A stretch of DNA of 6,319 nt, taken from contig CALLYN010000730.1 in the NCBI GenBank assembly GCA_937858455.1, positions 1 through 6,319 of the forward strand, in the 5' to 3' direction. The DNA comes from an uncultured Kouleothrix sp. GTDB taxonomy: Bacteria; Chloroflexota; Chloroflexia; Chloroflexales; Roseiflexaceae. Below, in pieces: positions 1 to 5,497 of this stretch. The translations under genes were made by a program, and so were the position numbers. How positions within the stretch are numbered: the stretch's first letter is position 1; every line of letters begins with the position of its first letter. Under the pieces are notes generated by a model that was not told where the DNA came from, made no database searches, and worked only from the letters and a program-made list of their open reading frames with translations.

Positions 1-151
1 GCAGCAGCGCCAGGTCGCCTGGGTCGGCCAGGCGCGCCAGCGCCAGCACCCGGCCGGCGCCAGCCAGCGTGTGGCCGGCCTGAGCCGCCAGCGCAGGCAG
101 ATCGTGCAGGAGCCCCGCGAGAGCGAGGCGTTGTACGCGTTCGGGTATCAC
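1..151 (-). CDS. N-terminal fragment of an HD-motif protein, possibly Cas10 (Csm1/Cmr2-like)
   Basis: This open frame reads off the left edge of the window, and about 50 residues are visible from a GTG start at 151. The frame stays open upstream to a stop at 227-229, so a TTG at 181 is an alternative start. There is no ATG, and neither candidate has a clear ribosome binding site. The visible protein starts MIPERVQRLALAGLLHD, then LPALAAQAG, so an His-Asp pair sits at residues 16-17. An HD pair this close to the N-terminus, followed seven residues later by Q-A-G, resembles the LLHDIGKFxQRAG signature that opens CRISPR type III Cas10 proteins. The usual I-G-K after HD is replaced by L-P-A, so the HD nuclease site may be inactive. 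Another HD phosphohydrolase or the HD half of a nucleotidyltransferase is possible. Reading frame and HD motif are seen; the family is inferred from a short stretch. Confidence 0.45.
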   Translation of the reverse strand, partial: MIPERVQRLALAGLLHDLPALAAQAGHTLAGAGRVLALARLADPGDLALL

Positions 152-268
152 CGGCTTGGGCCCGATCGTTCGCTTAACCAATCTTAAGAATTTGTACTCG
201 CATGTAGAACGGAGCAGCGGCGATTTTTAGGAGTTGTTGGCCGACGAATTTCCGAGGTTGCGGATTTT

Positions 269-343
269 CTGAGAACCTGTTTGAAACGGGGAAGTGCGAG
301 GGACTTCGTCCCTCCAAACCACCCTTTTCAGACAGCTTCTGAG
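269..343. repeat. 75-bp imperfect palindromic element (MITE/REP-like)
   Basis: The outer arms 269-290 and 322-343 pair over 22 positions with 18 Watson-Crick pairs, one G-T wobble and three mismatches. A second, perfect 7-bp stem (298-304 with 308-314, loop TTC) lies inside and shares exactly the same centre at position 306, so the whole is one nested palindrome. The outer ends carry TTCTGAG as a direct repeat at 267-273 and 337-343. The element sits in the divergent spacer, 16 bp before the -10 box of the DinB-type gene. No protein-coding potential is seen. A small non-autonomous mobile element or the remnant of insertion-sequence ends is likely, but a cis-acting RNA hairpin cannot be excluded. 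Confidence 0.6.
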
Positions 344-359
344 CATGCAGCTCAAACAA

Positions 360-368
360 TGCTACAAT
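360..368 (+). promoter_or_regulatory. Extended -10 promoter of the DinB-type gene
   Basis: TGC followed by TACAAT (hexamer 363-368) forms an extended -10 element. No good -35 is seen; the best candidates around 339-345 match TTGACA at only three of six positions. Transcription would start near 375, leaving a leader of about 33 nt. That leader contains the AAAGGA ribosome binding site at 397-402, five bases before the ATG at 408. Confidence 0.55.
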
Positions 369-407
369 TGCGCTATCTCCCGACCGACGCACACTGAAAG
401 GAACGCT

Positions 408-884
408 ATGCCAACCGCAGCCGAACGCCAGGCGCTGATCGCCAAGATCCGCGCGCTGCCCGAGCAGATCGCCGCCATCTGCGCCGAGCTGAGCGATGTG
501 CAGCTCACCACCCGCTTCCTCGCCGGCGAGTGGAGCGTCGCGCAAAACGTGCACCACCTGGCCGACTCGCACATGAACGCGTATGTGCGCTGCAAGCTGA
601 TCGCCACCGAGGATCATCCCACTCTCAAGCCCTACGACCAGGATCGCTGGGCCGAGCTGTCCGACGCGCAGGGCGCCGACGTCAGCGCCTCGCTGGCGCT
701 GCTGCGCGCGCTGCACGCGCGCTGGGTCGCCTTCTGGGAAGCACTGCCCGGCGACGCCTGGCCGCGCGCCGGCCTGCATCCCGAAAACGGTGAAGTATCG
801 CTCGACGACCAGCTCAGGCTGTATGCCGCGCACGGCGAGGGGCATATCGACCAGATCCGGCGCACGCTAGCTGCGCAGCCATAG
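408..884 (+). CDS. YfiT/BstA-like DinB-superfamily metal-dependent protein
   Basis: This 158-residue protein is probably a cytoplasmic four-helix-bundle metalloprotein of the DinB/YfiT group, whose members include bacillithiol S-transferases and putative metal-dependent hydrolases. What shows this: residues 42-57 carry the YfiT-type W-S-V-x-x-x-VHHLADSHMN motif, the IKPYD-like stretch falls at 74-78 (LKPYD) followed by W81-A-E-L, and the C-terminus has H142-G-E-G-H146-I-D-Q-I. Together these give the expected three metal-ligand histidines, one from the VHH pair and then H142 and H146. Length is normal for the family. The ATG at 408 is preferred over an upstream in-frame ATG at 294 because it has AAAGGA five bases before it, follows the promoter at 360-368, and matches the family N-terminus. 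The substrate is unknown: the thiol cofactor differs between phyla, so bacillithiol transfer is only one possibility. Confidence 0.85.
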   Translation: MPTAAERQALIAKIRALPEQIAAICAELSDVQLTTRFLAGEWSVAQNVHHLADSHMNAYVRCKLIATEDHPTLKPYDQDRWAELSDAQGADVSASLALLRALHARWVAFWEALPGDAWPRAGLHPENGEVSLDDQLRLYAAHGEGHIDQIRRTLAAQP

Positions 885-900
885 CCCCTGCCCAAAAGTT

Positions 901-909
901 TGCTATAAT
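901..909 (+). promoter_or_regulatory. Consensus extended -10 promoter, near-leaderless, for the flippase gene
   Basis: TGC-TATAAT is a perfect extended -10 element (hexamer 904-909). No recognisable -35 lies 16-18 bp upstream. Only eight bases separate the hexamer from the ATG at 918, so initiation at the usual distance would begin within about two bases of the start codon. The box lies just after the DinB-type stop codon (882-884), so the flippase need not depend on read-through. There is no ribosome binding site before 918. Confidence 0.65.
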
Positions 910-917
910 CGGCGCAT

Positions 918-2501
918 ATGCAGCTGACTACCAAAACCATTGTGTTTCTCGCCGCCGCAGCCGCGCTGCTGCCACTGCTGGGGCTGGCGGCCTGGCTGTG
1001 GCAGCGCTTCTACCGCGAAGACGAAAGCAACAACGCCAGGCGCGTGCTGAAGAACAGCGCTCTGCCAATCGCCGCCACGCTGCTGAACAAGCTCATCGAT
1101 TTCGGCTTCGCCGCCGTGACGCTGCGCGCGCTTGGCCAGGCCGGCAATGGCGCATACAGCATTGTCGCCACCATCGCCAGCCTATACTTCGTCACGATCA
1201 CCAACTGGGGCCTGAACGACCTGACCGTGCGCGAGGTGGCCGCCGACCACAGCCGCGCCACACGGCTGTTCAGCACCACGCTGCTGCTGCGCTGGCTGCT
1301 GACGCTGCTGGTCGCGCCGATCGCGGCCGCGATTGTGGCCACCTACCAGCTGATCGGCAACCCGCTGAGCGATCCGTCGGTGGTGGCGCTGGCGATCCTG
1401 GTGCTACACCTGCTGCCCGCCGCGCTGGCGGCGGCCTGCTCGGCCTCGTTTCAGGCCTTCCAGCGCATGGAGATCCCAGCCTCGATCGCGCTGGCCAGCA
1501 ATGTGCTCAAGGTGCTGATCGGCACGTTCATGCTTGCCGCCATCCCCGATGTCGGCGGGCGCGTGATCGGCCTGGCGGCGCTGGCGCTGCTGGTCACCAC
1601 CTTCAACGCGGCGCTGTTCTTTGCGCTTCAGCAGCGGATGCTTTTTCGCTTCAGGCTGGCGTGGGATTGGGCCGAGGCGCGCGCGCTACTGCGCGAAGCT
1701 TTCCCGCTCATGCTCAACAGCCTGCTGCTGGGCGTGTTCTTCAAGTTCGACTCGCTGATCTTGCGCGGCTACAGCAACGACACAGTGGTTGGCGCCTACG
1801 ACGCGGCCTATAAGTGGATCGGCATGACCCAGATCGTGCCGCCGTACTTTGTGGCGGCGCTATTCCCGCTGCTGGCGCGCCACGCCGTGCACGATCGCGC
1901 GGCGCTGCAGCGGCTCTATCGCCAGGCCGCCGCGCTGCTGCAGCTGCTGGCCTGGCCGCTGACCGTCGGCATGATGGTGCTGGCGCCGCAGCTCATCCTG
2001 CTGCTGAGCGGCCCCAGCTTCGTGCCGGCCGCGTCCACTGCGCTGGCGATACTGATCTGGTATCTGCCACTGTCGTACTTCAATGGCGTCTCGCAGTATG
2101 TGCTGATTGCGCTAGGCCGCCAGCGCTCGATCTCGATCGCGTTCGGCATCGCGGCGGCGGCCAACGTGGTGCTGAACTTCGTGCTGATCGCCCGCGACCC
2201 GATCAACGGCTACCTCTACGCGGCGGCCGTCACCGTCGCCACCGAGGTGGTGCTGCTGCTGCCGTTCTTACCGATTCTGCGCCGCGAGGGCGTGCTGCCG
2301 CCGCTGCTGGCGCTGGCGTGGCGCCCGGCACTCGCGGCGCTGCTGATGGGCGCGGCGATGCTGGGCGTGTACAATCTGGGGCCAGCCGGCTTGCTGGCCG
2401 CGATCGTGGCCGCGCCGGTGTACCTGGGCGTGCTCGCCGGGCTAGGCGCGTTTGGCGCCGAAGAGCGCGCGCTGCTGCGCCGCGCCCTCGGCCGGGCCTA
2501 A
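918..2501 (+). CDS. Oligosaccharide/polysaccharide flippase, MOP (Wzx-like) superfamily
   Basis: This 527-residue integral membrane protein probably flips lipid-linked oligosaccharides across the cytoplasmic membrane for surface glycan assembly. The sequence is almost entirely hydrophobic helices with short polar loops. About 14 are visible, near residues 48-72, 77-98, 119-145, 153-175, 189-208, 213-236, 260-283, 303-320, 336-362, 371-396, 403-424, 432-454, 464-486 and 488-512. The stretch A40-R-R-V-L-K-N-S-A-L-P with following N57-K-L-I-D-F is typical of the start of Wzx-type flippases, as are the central A-F-P-L-M-L-N-S (261-268) and F-K-F-D-S (275-279). An additional hydrophobic helix at 7-29 precedes this core and is separated from it by a charged linker. 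Start choice rests on the promoter eight bases upstream. The cupin at 4886-5446 could act in the same glycan pathway, but this is speculative. The transported substrate cannot be told. Confidence 0.85.
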   Translation: MQLTTKTIVFLAAAAALLPLLGLAAWLWQRFYREDESNNARRVLKNSALPIAATLLNKLIDFGFAAVTLRALGQAGNGAYSIVATIASLYFVTITNWGLNDLTVREVAADHSRATRLFSTTLLLRWLLTLLVAPIAAAIVATYQLIGNPLSDPSVVALAILVLHLLPAALAAACSASFQAFQRMEIPASIALASNVLKVLIGTFMLAAIPDVGGRVIGLAALALLVTTFNAALFFALQQRMLFRFRLAWDWAEARALLREAFPLMLNSLLLGVFFKFDSLILRGYSNDTVVGAYDAAYKWIGMTQIVPPYFVAALFPLLARHAVHDRAALQRLYRQAAALLQLLAWPLTVGMMVLAPQLILLLSGPSFVPAASTALAILIWYLPLSYFNGVSQYVLIALGRQRSISIAFGIAAAANVVLNFVLIARDPINGYLYAAAVTVATEVVLLLPFLPILRREGVLPPLLALAWRPALAALLMGAAMLGVYNLGPAGLLAAIVAAPVYLGVLAGLGAFGAEERALLRRALGRA

Positions 2502-2561
2502 CGCAACACCAAAGTGTGGCCGCAGAACCCCGCCCGATGGTCGAGCCGCGCGCGCCGACTA

Positions 2562-2570
2562 TGCTATACT
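2562..2570 (+). promoter_or_regulatory. Extended -10 promoter, probable leaderless start of the small membrane protein gene
   Basis: TGC-TATACT (hexamer 2565-2570) lies only five bases before the ATG at 2576, putting the start codon at or next to the expected transcription start. No ribosome binding site can fit in between. The -35 region (about 2541-2547) is poor. The architecture matches the flippase promoter at 901-909. Confidence 0.6.
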
Positions 2571-2575
2571 GTGGT

Positions 2576-2977
2576 ATGAGCGAACGACGATCATCCGTAT
2601 ATGCGCGCACGGTCCTGTCGCTGCGCCGGCTCGTCTGGCCGGTGGTGCGGCAGGTGCTTGGCTGGCTGTTCATCATCCTGGGAGTGCTCGGGCTGGTGCT
2701 GCCGGTGCTGCAAGGCGTACTGTTTCTGGTAATCGGCGTGGCGCTGGTCGGCCGCCGCAACTGGCTCATTCGCCGCTCGGCGGTGGCGATCAAGCGCGGG
2801 CTGCGCCGCTGGGCGCACGCGCGCCAGCCGCTGATTGCGCGGGCCGGCCAGGTAGCGCTGCGGGCGCAGCATGAGTGCTCGCGCCAGAGCCGCCGCCTGG
2901 CCGCGCGCACATGGTTCAGCGCCCCGCCCGCCGAACCGCATCGCCGCTATAGCTACCGCGGCGAGCCAAACGAATAG
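2576..2977 (+). CDS. Small membrane protein with a PGPGW/DUF454-like two-helix hairpin
   Basis: This is a 133-residue protein of unknown function. A basic N-terminus (residues 1-26) leads into two closely spaced hydrophobic segments, about 27-45 and 46-59. They join at L42-P-V-L-Q-G-V-L-F-L, resembling the G-x-x-L-P-x-x-P-G-x-x-x-L-x-x-G turn of PGPGW transmembrane proteins and the LPLLPTTPF turn of DUF454. After R60-R61 the remaining ~70 residues are strongly basic (many R, few acidic residues) and probably cytoplasmic. The ATG at 2576 is preferred because a promoter -10 box ends five bases before it and the frame further upstream is only a shadow of the flippase gene. It lies 74 bp after the flippase and 104 bp before glutamate dehydrogenase. 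A family match is by eye only, and the PGPGW residues themselves are not conserved. Confidence 0.7.
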   Translation: MSERRSSVYARTVLSLRRLVWPVVRQVLGWLFIILGVLGLVLPVLQGVLFLVIGVALVGRRNWLIRRSAVAIKRGLRRWAHARQPLIARAGQVALRAQHECSRQSRRLAARTWFSAPPAEPHRRYSYRGEPNE

Positions 2978-3068
2978 CGCAGCACGCTGCGTCGGTGGGA
3001 TGCAAGGCCGACACACATAGCCTAAACCGCCGGACAGCGCAGTCTGGCACGAGCGAACCGCACTCGAC

Positions 3069-3075
3069 GAGGAGG
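3069..3075 (+). promoter_or_regulatory. Strong ribosome binding site that fixes the glutamate dehydrogenase start
   Basis: GAGGAGG lies six bases upstream of the ATG at 3082. The frame is open further upstream with an ATG at 2995, but that has no comparable site, and its extra 29 residues do not look like the dehydrogenase family N-terminus. This supports initiation at 3082. No good promoter was seen in 2978-3068, so the gene may be read from upstream or from an unrecognised promoter. Confidence 0.75.
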
Positions 3076-3081
3076 ATCCCG

Positions 3082-4335
3082 ATGGCACCTGAAGCCGAGA
3101 ATTCTTTTGCCCATGCCCAGCGGCAGTTCGATATCGCTGCCGACATGCTCGACCTCAGCAGCGGCCTGCGCCGCATCCTACGCGTGCCCCAGCGCGAGCT
3201 GACCGTCAACTTCCCGGTGAAGATGGACGACGGCAGCATCGAGGTATTTACCGGCTTTCGGGTGCAGCACAACATCACTCGCGGCCCGGCCAAAGGCGGC
3301 ATTCGCTACCACCCCGATGTCACCATCGACGAAGTGCGCGCGCTGGCCATGTGGATGACTTGGAAGTGCAATACCGTCAATATCCCCTATGGCGGGGCCA
3401 AGGGCGCGGTGATCTGCGACCCCAAGCGCCTGTCGATGAACGAGCTCGAACGCCTGACCCGCCGCTACACCAGCGAGATCTCGCTGCTGATCGGCCCCGA
3501 CCGCGACATTCCCGCGCCTGATGTTGGCACCACTGCCCAGGAAATGGCCTGGATCATGGATACCTACTCGATGCAGACCGGCCACACCGTCCCGGCGGTG
3601 GTCACCGGCAAGCCGATCAACGTCGGCGGCTCGCAGGGCCGGGTCGAGGCGCCCGGGCTCGGGCTGGTGTACGTGCTGCGCGAGTCGTCGCGCGCGCTGA
3701 GCCTCGACATCACCGGCGCCAAAGTGGTGATCCAGGGCTTCGGCCAGGTCGGCAGTGTGTGCGCACGCGTGCTCGACGAGCTGGGCGCGCAGGTGGTGGC
3801 AGTCAGCGACAGCCAAGGTGGCATCTACAACCCGCACGGCCTGCCGATCAGCGATGTGCTGGCGTATAAGCATCGCACCGGCGCGCTGCGCGATTTCGCC
3901 GAGGCCGATAACGTCACCAACGCCGAGCTGCTCGAGCTGCCCTGCGATATCCTCATCCCCGCCGCGCTCGAAAATCAGATCACCGAGGCCAATGCCAACA
4001 AGATCAAGGCGCGCGTGATCGGCGAAGCCGCCAACGGCCCGGTCACACCCGCGGCCGACGCAGTCCTCTACGACAACGGCGTGTTCGTGATCCCCGACAT
4101 CCTGGCTGGCGCGGGCGGCGTGACGGTGAGCTACTTCGAGTGGGTGCAGGGCTTGCAGGAATTCTTCTGGACCGAGCGCGAGGTCAATGCTCAGCTCGAG
4201 CGCGTGATGGTCAACGCCTTCCAGAATGTGCTGCGCAAGGCTCACGAGCGCCGCCTGTCAATGCGTACGGCCGCGTACCTGCTGGCGGTCGAGCGCGTGG
4301 CCCAGTCGACGCTGACGCGCGGCATTTACCCGTAG
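3082..4335 (+). CDS. gdhA: Glutamate dehydrogenase (Glu/Leu/Phe/Val dehydrogenase family)
   Basis: This 417-residue cytoplasmic enzyme interconverts glutamate and 2-oxoglutarate plus ammonia using NAD(P), linking nitrogen assimilation to the TCA cycle. The N-terminal substrate domain contains G68-P-A-K-G-G-I-R-Y-H-P, then the catalytic-lysine motif P102-Y-G-G-A-K107-G and the catalytic aspartate in D142-I-P-A-P-D147-V-G-T. A Rossmann domain begins near 213 with the dinucleotide motif G219-F-G-Q-V-G224, followed by V-A-V-S-D-S at the second strand. The C-terminal part holds G-E-A-A-N-G-P and D-I-L-A-G-A-G-G-V-T-V-S-Y-F-E-W, both hallmark stretches. Length is normal and nothing is missing. Cofactor choice (NAD or NADP) cannot be settled by eye, and exact preference for glutamate over branched-chain or aromatic amino acids is inferred from these motifs. 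yraN follows 24 bp later and is probably co-transcribed. Confidence 0.95.
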   Translation: MAPEAENSFAHAQRQFDIAADMLDLSSGLRRILRVPQRELTVNFPVKMDDGSIEVFTGFRVQHNITRGPAKGGIRYHPDVTIDEVRALAMWMTWKCNTVNIPYGGAKGAVICDPKRLSMNELERLTRRYTSEISLLIGPDRDIPAPDVGTTAQEMAWIMDTYSMQTGHTVPAVVTGKPINVGGSQGRVEAPGLGLVYVLRESSRALSLDITGAKVVIQGFGQVGSVCARVLDELGAQVVAVSDSQGGIYNPHGLPISDVLAYKHRTGALRDFAEADNVTNAELLELPCDILIPAALENQITEANANKIKARVIGEAANGPVTPAADAVLYDNGVFVIPDILAGAGGVTVSYFEWVQGLQEFFWTEREVNAQLERVMVNAFQNVLRKAHERRLSMRTAAYLLAVERVAQSTLTRGIYP

Positions 4336-4359
4336 CGGCGGCCTCCGTGCACCAGCACA

Positions 4360-4734
4360 ATGCCTCCTAAGCGCGCCAGGCTGGGCGACTTCGGCGAGCA
4401 GGCGGCCGCGACCTACCTGCTGCGGCGCGGCTACACCCTGGTGGCGCGCAAGTGGCGCTGCGCCCACGGCGAGCTCGACCTGGTGATGCACGAGGGGCCA
4501 GTGCTGGTGTTCGTTGAGGTGCGGGCGCGCCAGGGTGCTGAGCCTGGGCTGGCCGAGCAGTCGATCGGCCCTGCCAAACAGGTGCGCCTGGCCGCCCTGG
4601 CCTACGCCTTTCTTGAAGCGCACGCGATCGACCAGAGCCACCCCTGGCGCATTGATGTGGTGGCCATCGATCTCGACCGCGCCGGGCGCGTGGCGCGTAT
4701 CAACCATATCCGCGACGCGGTCGAAGAGGCCTGA
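4360..4734 (+). CDS. yraN: YraN/UPF0102 family, Holliday-junction-resolvase-like nuclease fold protein
   Basis: This 124-residue cytoplasmic protein belongs to a widespread family with a PD-(D/E)xK nuclease-like fold and no settled function. The visible family features are, in order: L8-G-D-F-G-E-Q-A-A near the N-terminus with E13; Y19-L-L-R-R-G-Y; G37-E-L-D40-L-V; and V49-L-V-F-V-E53-V-R55-A-R. These are followed by the conserved K73-Q and finally R97-I-D-V-V. D40 and E53 are the expected acidic metal ligands. The lysine that usually completes E-x-K is an arginine here (R55), a substitution that also occurs in the family as far as I recall. The ATG at 4360 has no obvious ribosome binding site but lies 24 bp after glutamate dehydrogenase, so coupled translation from the same transcript is plausible. 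Length is normal. Confidence 0.9.
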   Translation: MPPKRARLGDFGEQAAATYLLRRGYTLVARKWRCAHGELDLVMHEGPVLVFVEVRARQGAEPGLAEQSIGPAKQVRLAALAYAFLEAHAIDQSHPWRIDVVAIDLDRAGRVARINHIRDAVEEA

Positions 4735-4783
4735 GCGTGGCCGGCTATGCCACATCCGGCCGATCGCTTGCTGCATGTGGGGC

Positions 4784-4809
4784 TTCGGGGCGGCTTCGCC
4801 GCCTCCGAA
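4784..4809. repeat. Hairpin 1 in the convergent spacer
   Basis: The arms TTCGG+GGCGGC (4784-4794) and GCCGCC+CCGAA (4798-4803, 4805-4809) pair over 11 bp with one bulged T at 4804 and a TTC loop at 4795-4797. It lies 49 bp after yraN and one base before a second, longer hairpin. There is no T-tract on either strand long enough for a classic intrinsic terminator. Possible roles are transcript-end protection, termination, or part of a dispersed palindromic repeat. Confidence 0.65.
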
Positions 4810-4810
4810 A

Positions 4811-4865
4811 TTTCGCGTTGCAATGCCCTGACCGGCGAAGCCGGGCAGGGCATTGCAACGCGAAA
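4811..4865. repeat. Hairpin 2: perfect 20-bp inverted repeat with a nested mini-hairpin
   Basis: The arms 4811-4830 and 4846-4865 are perfectly complementary over 20 bp. The 15-base middle contains a further 5-bp stem, CCGGC (4832-4836) with GCCGG (4840-4844), closed by a GAA loop, after one A/G mismatch. In addition GATCGC at 4762-4767 can pair with GCGATC at 4866-4871, enclosing both hairpins in a three-way arrangement. It lies 20 bp past the end of the minus-strand cupin gene, between two converging genes. A bidirectional transcription end is possible, though the T-run is only three bases on the minus strand and absent on the plus strand. A dispersed palindromic repeat is the main alternative. 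Confidence 0.75.
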
Positions 4866-4885
4866 GCGATCAAACGGGGTAGGTA

Positions 4886-5446
4886 TTAGCCGTTGCGCGG
4901 CTCCCACACCTCTTCCAGCACGCAGTTCCAGGGGAACTTGAACTCATCGGCGGCGTCGTAGACGTGCGACTGCAGATTCACCACGATCACCTCCGGCGGC
5001 GTCAGCGCTTTCCAGCCGTGCATGATCATCGGCGGAATCTTGATCAGCCGCGGGCGCTGCGAGCCGAGAAAGATCGCGTTCACGTGCCCAAATGTCGGCG
5101 AGTCGGGCCGGATGTCGACCAACGACACCTGCAGCTTGCCGCGCGTTACAGTGAACTGGTCGGTATGAATGTCGTGCAGGTGCCAGCATTTCACCACGCC
5201 ATGGTCGGTGGCGCTCTGGTACACGTGCGCCGGCATCACCAGGTTCTCGGCCTCGATCCACGGCCGGCTCCACAGCTCGATCACGTCGCCGCGGCCGTCG
5301 AGGTTCACGCGCAGATCCTTGACAATCACGCCCTCGATCGTCGGCACGCGCGATGCCGGCTGTATCTGGTAGCGAATACTGCGTAGCCACTCGATCGTCA
5401 CATCGGCGGCGTGCTTAGGCGTGCTGTCGCTCTGGGTAGCGCTCAT
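4886..5446 (-). CDS. RmlC-like cupin (dTDP-4-dehydrorhamnose 3,5-epimerase-like)
   Basis: This 186-residue soluble protein looks like a single jelly-roll cupin related to RmlC, the enzyme that epimerises dTDP-4-keto-6-deoxyglucose in rhamnose synthesis. What shows this: G39-V-I-V-K-D-L opens the fold; W88-H89-L-H91 sits where RmlC has G-L-H; then V100-T-R-G-K-L-Q-V-S-L-V-D-I-R, S116-P-T-F-G, and I137-P-P-M-I-M-H-G-W. The end resembles the Y-x-P-x-x-E-x-x-x-x-W stretch (Y163-D-A-A-D-E-F-K-F-P-W). H89 aligns with the catalytic histidine, but the arginine of R-G-L-H is K86, and the usual catalytic tyrosine position appears to be N157. The true reaction may therefore differ. The ATG at 5446 has AAGGAGA (5463-5457) ten bases upstream and a promoter at 5498-5506. 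A separate promoter and terminator on either side suggest a single-gene unit. Confidence 0.8.
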   Translation of the reverse strand: MSATQSDSTPKHAADVTIEWLRSIRYQIQPASRVPTIEGVIVKDLRVNLDGRGDVIELWSRPWIEAENLVMPAHVYQSATDHGVVKCWHLHDIHTDQFTVTRGKLQVSLVDIRPDSPTFGHVNAIFLGSQRPRLIKIPPMIMHGWKALTPPEVIVVNLQSHVYDAADEFKFPWNCVLEEVWEPRNG

Positions 5447-5456
5447 GGCTGTCGTA

Positions 5457-5463
5457 TCTCCTT
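5457..5463 (-). promoter_or_regulatory. Ribosome binding site of the cupin gene
   Basis: Read on the minus strand, AAGGAGA lies ten bases upstream of the ATG at 5446, a long but usable spacing. It fixes the start and contrasts with the flippase and small membrane protein genes, which have none. Confidence 0.7.
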
Positions 5464-5497
5464 GGGCCAGCGATTGGATATCTTCTTGCTGGCGCGC

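Noticed and set aside
152..407. CRISPR repeats or a tRNA in the spacer next to the possible Cas10 gene
   Set aside because: I saw no regularly spaced direct repeats and no cloverleaf-like arms; only the single palindrome and a promoter.
174..845. A 223-codon minus-strand open frame across the DinB-type gene
   Set aside because: It is low-complexity Gly/Ala/Val-rich sequence antisense to a recognisable YfiT-like protein and runs through the palindromic element.
998..1813. A 271-codon frame inside the flippase gene in another register
   Set aside because: The Arg/Ala/His-rich composition is typical of a shifted frame in GC-rich DNA, and the overlapping frame is a clear membrane transporter.
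2995..3081. Upstream extension of glutamate dehydrogenase to the ATG at 2995
   Set aside because: A strong GAGGAGG sits six bases before the ATG at 3082, and the extra residues do not resemble the family N-terminus.
3178..4245. A 355-codon open frame antisense to the glutamate dehydrogenase gene
   Set aside because: It mirrors a high-GC gene's codon structure, has no ribosome binding site or recognisable domain, and the sense strand encodes a fully motif-complete enzyme.
4747..4941. A 64-codon plus-strand frame over the two hairpins
   Set aside because: It is explained by the inverted repeats and runs into the 3' end of the minus-strand cupin gene; no ribosome binding site.
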